Source of the DNA: Bacteroidales bacterium
GTDB lineage: Bacteria > Bacteroidota > Bacteroidia > Bacteroidales > VadinHA17
Reading direction: 5' to 3'
Length of the DNA stretch: 37,334 nucleotides
NCBI GenBank assembly: GCA_003157015.1
Contig: PMIJ01000126.1
Span: 1 to 37,334 of the forward strand
Position 1 is the first letter of the stretch. Each line of letters opens with the position of its first letter. Below, piece by piece: positions 34,084-37,334 of the stretch. The notes under the pieces were generated by a model, which ran no database searches, had not been told where the DNA came from, and was given only the letters and a program-made list of their open reading frames with translations. A program made the position numbers and the translations under genes.

Positions 34084-34167
34084 GCCCGGATGGCGGAATT
34101 GGTAGACGCGCTGGTCTCAAACACCAGTGGTAGCAATGCTGTGCCGGTTCGATCCCGGCTCCGGGTA
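34084..34167 (+). tRNA. tRNA-Leu (anticodon CAA)
   Basis: An 84-nt class II tRNA reading UUG codons. The acceptor stem GCCCGGA pairs with TCCGGGT (34160-34166, last pair G-T), with discriminator A at 34167 and no encoded CCA. The anticodon stem CTGGT/ACCAG encloses loop CTCAAAC, with CAA at 34118-34120. A 15-nt variable arm includes AGC-AAT-GCT. The T-arm GCCGG-TTCGATC-CCGGC (34143-34159) has the conserved TTCGATC loop. Leucine tRNAs often have this G-T end and long variable arm. Confidence 0.97.
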
Positions 34168-34182
34168 CTTTTCAAAACAAAT

Positions 34183-34216
34183 AAAGCCTTGATATATAAC
34201 AATATCGAGGCTTTTT
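34183..34216 (+). terminator. Rho-independent terminator of tRNA-Leu
   Basis: A 13-bp stem (34183-34195, AAAGCCTTGATAT; 34202-34214, ATATCGAGGCTTT, one T-G wobble) around a 6-nt loop, leading into a T-run to 34216. Confidence 0.9.
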
Positions 34217-34226
34217 GCTTTTTATG

Positions 34227-34403
34227 GCTGAAACATAGCTGAAACAATTTCAACCCTACGGTTAACTTTTATCTAATTCAATAATTTATTCAAAATAGAA
34301 TTAGTGATTTGGCAGGTTCACAAACAAATAAGCGCAAACAGACATATATTTAATGAATGCACTTATTTCATTTAATGGTTACTGAAACTATACTGAAACA
34401 ATT
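34227..34403. repeat. Paired CTGAAAC direct repeats
   Basis: GCTGAAACATAGCTGAAACA at 34227-34246 and ACTGAAACTATACTGAAACA at 34381-34400 each hold two CTGAAAC units 11 nt apart, and both pairs are followed by ATT. The two pairs are 154 nt apart in direct orientation. Confidence 0.65.
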
Positions 34404-34604
34404 CTGGGTTTTACCATCTATTATTCAATTATCTAGACTGTCGAAGGCAACCGAGGATTCCGCGAAGCGGGAGACGAGCTCAGCGAAGCTAATTCAGCAA
34501 ACCGTCCAAGTTATAGCTCATGTTTTAAAATTGTCATTTTATATATATTTTTTTTGCTTTAGGGATATAGAATTTAATGACATCAATGGTGAGTAAGAAC
34601 TTGA

Positions 34605-37334
34605 TTAATGGGACAGATAATGTGAAATAGTCGAAGAGGCATCTTTTAAAGAGTAACTTACACCGGAAATCCTGATTAGAGCTTCACCTTTTAGATCGGA
34701 ATTATAAAATGAAACCTTTGCCTTTCCTGTTGAATCGGTTTTTATTTCAGGATTCCAATAAATAGTCGTTCTGTTGTCAGGAATTTTGCTGTCGTTATTT
34801 TCATAATCAGGTTTATAAAACTCTCTAGCCTGGTAAATTCCCTGAAACGGGAACATAATTGCTCCCCGAGGATTTCCCCTGTAAGAATGTGAATACGTTG
34901 TAAATGAAACAACCGGGAGGGCTTCTATACCCACCAGCGGTAAAAACATCTTCCTGGGGTCTGGAGCTCCCGGTGGAGGTGGCGGGGTTAACCATTTACT
35001 GAGGTTGCTTCCAGCTTCATAAAATTTGACGTTCGAAATTTCATTAACAGGAATACTTGCTGCCCAGCCATAATGGTCAGCGTCATAACAAGGTGGACAA
35101 TAGGCATCAGTCATAGGACTGCCGTCAACGACAAGAATCGGGTTATAGATATTCCCTTTTGCATTGAACCCTTTTGCGGTAAATGCTTTCTCACCAAATT
35201 CCTCATATATCATCTGAAACAGACTATTGTATTTTTTCCCGGTTGGATCTTTCTTATCTAAATTGATCGTAACATCAGGCGTAGAATACCAGGGTTTAGA
35301 TTTTGCCTTAATTTTAACTTCAGCCAGGTTAATATACTTTTTATAAGGTCCATTTGTTGAATCAATTTCATTAGATTTTTGGTAGAGAGTTCTCAGAGAA
35401 CCAGCTTTATACGAAACATATGTTAGTTCATTGTTTCGATAACTAATGGCTGGAACAGGAACAGTATCGAGGATAAAACCAAGCTTAGCAACTCTTTCCC
35501 TTTTATTTCTATTCTGAACGAAAAGAACATGAGAATCGTAAAAAAAAGGAATTTCAATTATAAATCTACTGTCTTCGCCAATTTTTACGGCACCGTTATA
35601 TCCTGTTTTAAGGTCAAAATAATCAAGTCTGTAATCGCTGCCTGAACTTCTTTTATTGTAATCATATACAGCCCCATCGAGGTAAAAACATTTTTCGATT
35701 GGATACAGAACTTTTAATGTTTTAGTATACCGGATTGAATTCCATAAAAAATTGCGCCAACCTTGTGTCATCATTACAAGATCTATATTCCTTTTACCGG
35801 CAAGAGTTGTGTCTGCAAGGTTTAATAATTTGTAATCAACTTTACCCTTTAGTTCGGAGGTAAGATACAGGTATGATTCAATATTTGCAGAGTTTATAAT
35901 TGAGTCGCTTTTTGCAACGTCTACAACTGCCATTGTGAGAGAAGATATAACCGGATTTCCGACAGCATCAGTAACATTGATTGTCAAAATTACCCTTTCT
36001 CTCTGCCCATAATCCTTTTTATCAGTTTCAACATGAATTAACATTTTCTTATCGGGCCGGTTATTAAATACCAGTCGTTCAGCAAGCGGACGGAACAGGC
36101 TGTCAAACAGTGTTATCTGAACAATACCTTTGGGATACATTTTTAGGGGCAGATGTATTGGCAGAGTTTTGTTATCAAGTTTTGTTTCAATTGAAGCATA
36201 AACCACTCCCCGTACAGATACTAGTAGATAATGCCTGTTTTTAAAATTGTTTTGGTTATTTTTAATTAATATTTTGCCGGAATCAGCATTGAAATTGAGA
36301 ACATAACCCTTTGGCTCAGTAACCGGTAAATTAAAAATGTATTTATTACCCGACAAATTTAAAAAGGCTTTATAGCTGTTATTAAACTGAGGTGTAAATC
36401 CAAACTTTCCGACTCCTGATTCGTCTCCGGAAATGCTCGTAACCTTGTTTTGGTTTTCGTCAATAATATCAGCATTGACCTTTGTTGGATTACCTTTAGT
36501 GTCCGTTGCTTTCCAGGCAATTACGGTTTCGATTCCATCAACCATCTTCCCACTTTCAGGGAAGAACTGAAGATTAATTCCTGATTTCAATTGAAGCGAT
36601 ATGCGTTGAGTTGAAATGACAGCCCAGTCAGAAAGGGTAAACTTTATGTCAACAGAAGAGCAGGAAAGCGCCGATGGTACAAAAAATCCCATTGAACCAT
36701 CTAAATCCTTTTTAAAATTGAAGATTTTTTTAACGCTCAATGTATCATTAAGTCTTACAAATACTTCAAGCTGCTTCACCTGAGGTTTGTATTCGTCGGG
36801 AAGAATTGTCTGAATATGTAATTCAACTGAATCACCATTAATAGTATTATTAATAGCTGGATTTACAACAATAATGTTGTTGATATTCGACTGATGAATA
36901 ATAATATCCTTTTCGAAAAGATATTCACTCTGAAAAGATCTCATGTATTGAGTGTACGCTCTTAAACGGTATATTCCATTTTTCAGATCTTTTTTAAGAG
37001 TGAAATCACCATTAGTGCGGCCATTAATGATAATAAGTTTTATATGCTTTTCCAGCTTATTATCTGCATTGATTAAATCAACATACAAAATTCTACTTAC
37101 CAAACTTGAATCCATGTGCAGGTTGTCGAGCACAAAAGCGCTGAACCATATAGTGTCTCCAGCCAGGTAATCTGGGCGATCTGTTTCAACATATACGTTT
37201 TCAACAGCAACTATATTGTTATTCATTACTTTAACAAGCGAATCAACTCCAATTATTTCATTTGTTGGGGAGAGACGATTTTCAGAATAAAACCTATTGC
37301 CATTCTCCCAATTTTGAATTTGTTTTTGTTCTTT
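34605..37334 (-). CDS. Large surface protein with MG2-like and plug-like domains, N-terminus outside the window
   Basis: The frame is open from the right edge (37334) to the stop at 34605, 909 residues seen. An internal ATG at 37226 is not the likely start, because in-frame codons continue upstream (SENRLSPTNEIIGVDSLVKV) and a signal peptide is missing. Near the left of the visible part NVYVETDRPDYLAGDTIWFSAF is the MG2/macroglobulin-type start seen in Bacteroidota proteins exported to the outer membrane. Several beta-sandwich repeats follow. Near the C-terminus a plug-like segment (PILVVDGSPM, PVNEISNVKFYEAG) is present, but no TonB barrel comes after it; the protein ends in a last sandwich with STGKAKVSFYNSDLKGEALI. 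Substrate and partners unknown. Confidence 0.85.
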   Translation of the reverse strand, partial: KEQKQIQNWENGNRFYSENRLSPTNEIIGVDSLVKVMNNNIVAVENVYVETDRPDYLAGDTIWFSAFVLDNLHMDSSLVSRILYVDLINADNKLEKHIKLIIINGRTNGDFTLKKDLKNGIYRLRAYTQYMRSFQSEYLFEKDIIIHQSNINNIIVVNPAINNTINGDSVELHIQTILPDEYKPQVKQLEVFVRLNDTLSVKKIFNFKKDLDGSMGFFVPSALSCSSVDIKFTLSDWAVISTQRISLQLKSGINLQFFPESGKMVDGIETVIAWKATDTKGNPTKVNADIIDENQNKVTSISGDESGVGKFGFTPQFNNSYKAFLNLSGNKYIFNLPVTEPKGYVLNFNADSGKILIKNNQNNFKNRHYLLVSVRGVVYASIETKLDNKTLPIHLPLKMYPKGIVQITLFDSLFRPLAERLVFNNRPDKKMLIHVETDKKDYGQRERVILTINVTDAVGNPVISSLTMAVVDVAKSDSIINSANIESYLYLTSELKGKVDYKLLNLADTTLAGKRNIDLVMMTQGWRNFLWNSIRYTKTLKVLYPIEKCFYLDGAVYDYNKRSSGSDYRLDYFDLKTGYNGAVKIGEDSRFIIEIPFFYDSHVLFVQNRNKRERVAKLGFILDTVPVPAISYRNNELTYVSYKAGSLRTLYQKSNEIDSTNGPYKKYINLAEVKIKAKSKPWYSTPDVTINLDKKDPTGKKYNSLFQMIYEEFGEKAFTAKGFNAKGNIYNPILVVDGSPMTDAYCPPCYDADHYGWAASIPVNEISNVKFYEAGSNLSKWLTPPPPPGAPDPRKMFLPLVGIEALPVVSFTTYSHSYRGNPRGAIMFPFQGIYQAREFYKPDYENNDSKIPDNRTTIYWNPEIKTDSTGKAKVSFYNSDLKGEALIRISGVSYSLKDASSTISHYLSH

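Larger units (their letters stand above)
34168..34604. other. Gene-free stretch downstream of tRNA-Leu
   Basis: No supported gene in 437 bases. It contains the tRNA terminator, two similar CTGAAAC direct-repeat pairs (34227-34250 and 34381-34403) and a hairpin-rich patch at about 34438-34510 that includes CCGCGAAGCGG (34460-34470). The pattern could be a remnant of an attachment region at the tRNA, but no integrase or duplicated tRNA end is seen. Confidence 0.5.

Noticed and set aside
34357..34596. Plus-strand frame of 79 codons downstream of tRNA-Leu
   Set aside because: It reads through the hairpin-rich repeat patch, has no recognised domain and no good start region; more likely non-coding.

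Overview
The window is chromosomal DNA from a member of the Bacteroidota, most likely order Bacteroidales or a close relative. Gene content points there: a DUF2723/GT117 membrane glycosyltransferase, a FecR-type anti-sigma factor with a DUF4974 tail, STN and carboxypeptidase-regulatory-like (CarboxypepD_reg) domains, an MG2/plug-type surface protein, and ribosomal protein S2 with an acidic tail. So do the start regions, which have AT-rich leaders, no Shine-Dalgarno sequences, and several -33 TTTG / -7 TAnnTTTG promoter matches typical of the Bacteroidota primary sigma factor. No plasmid, prophage or CRISPR locus is visible.

Layout. 1-566: a REP-associated (Y1, HUH) transposase cut by the left edge, then three tandem copies of its palindrome. 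567-3014 (-): GH2 beta-galactosidase-like enzyme. 3342-7851 (+): TerB/ABC transporter fusion, a lipoprotein and a small secreted protein. 7857-10126 (-): purD and a DUF6427-like membrane protein. 10201-11073 (-): membrane-bound LytTR regulator. 11289-12416 (+): alpha/beta-hydrolase-like protein. 12559-16281 (-): GT117 protein and a polysaccharide deacetylase. 16530-17520 (-): guanine deaminase and 3-methyladenine DNA glycosylase, bracketed by two copies of one palindromic repeat. 17906-20625 (+): rplM-rpsI-rpsB-tsf. 20826-23328 (+): sugar MFS transporter and ROK kinase, lying between the tsf block and pyrH-frr (23676-25010, +). 25030-26004 (-): radical SAM/SPASM protein. 26332-30752 (+): an ECF sigma/FecR pair flanked by two paralogous secreted CarboxypepD_reg proteins. 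30872-31885 (-): OmpA-type lipoprotein. 32047-33954 (+): dxs. 34084-34167: tRNA-Leu(CAA), then a 437-base gene-free stretch. 34605 to the right edge (-): a large MG2/plug-like surface protein with its N-terminus outside the window.

How it fits together. Translation and nucleotide genes (rplM, rpsI, rpsB, tsf, pyrH, frr, purD), dxs and the tRNA form a housekeeping backbone. Between them sit sugar uptake and hydrolysis genes (GH2, MFS, ROK), envelope genes (GT117, deacetylase, OmpA, plug-like protein) and the sigma/FecR envelope-signalling island. The least ordinary parts are that island, whose STN domain is on a protein without a TonB barrel; the transposase whose reading frame contains its own REP palindrome; and the high density of distinct palindromic intergenic elements.
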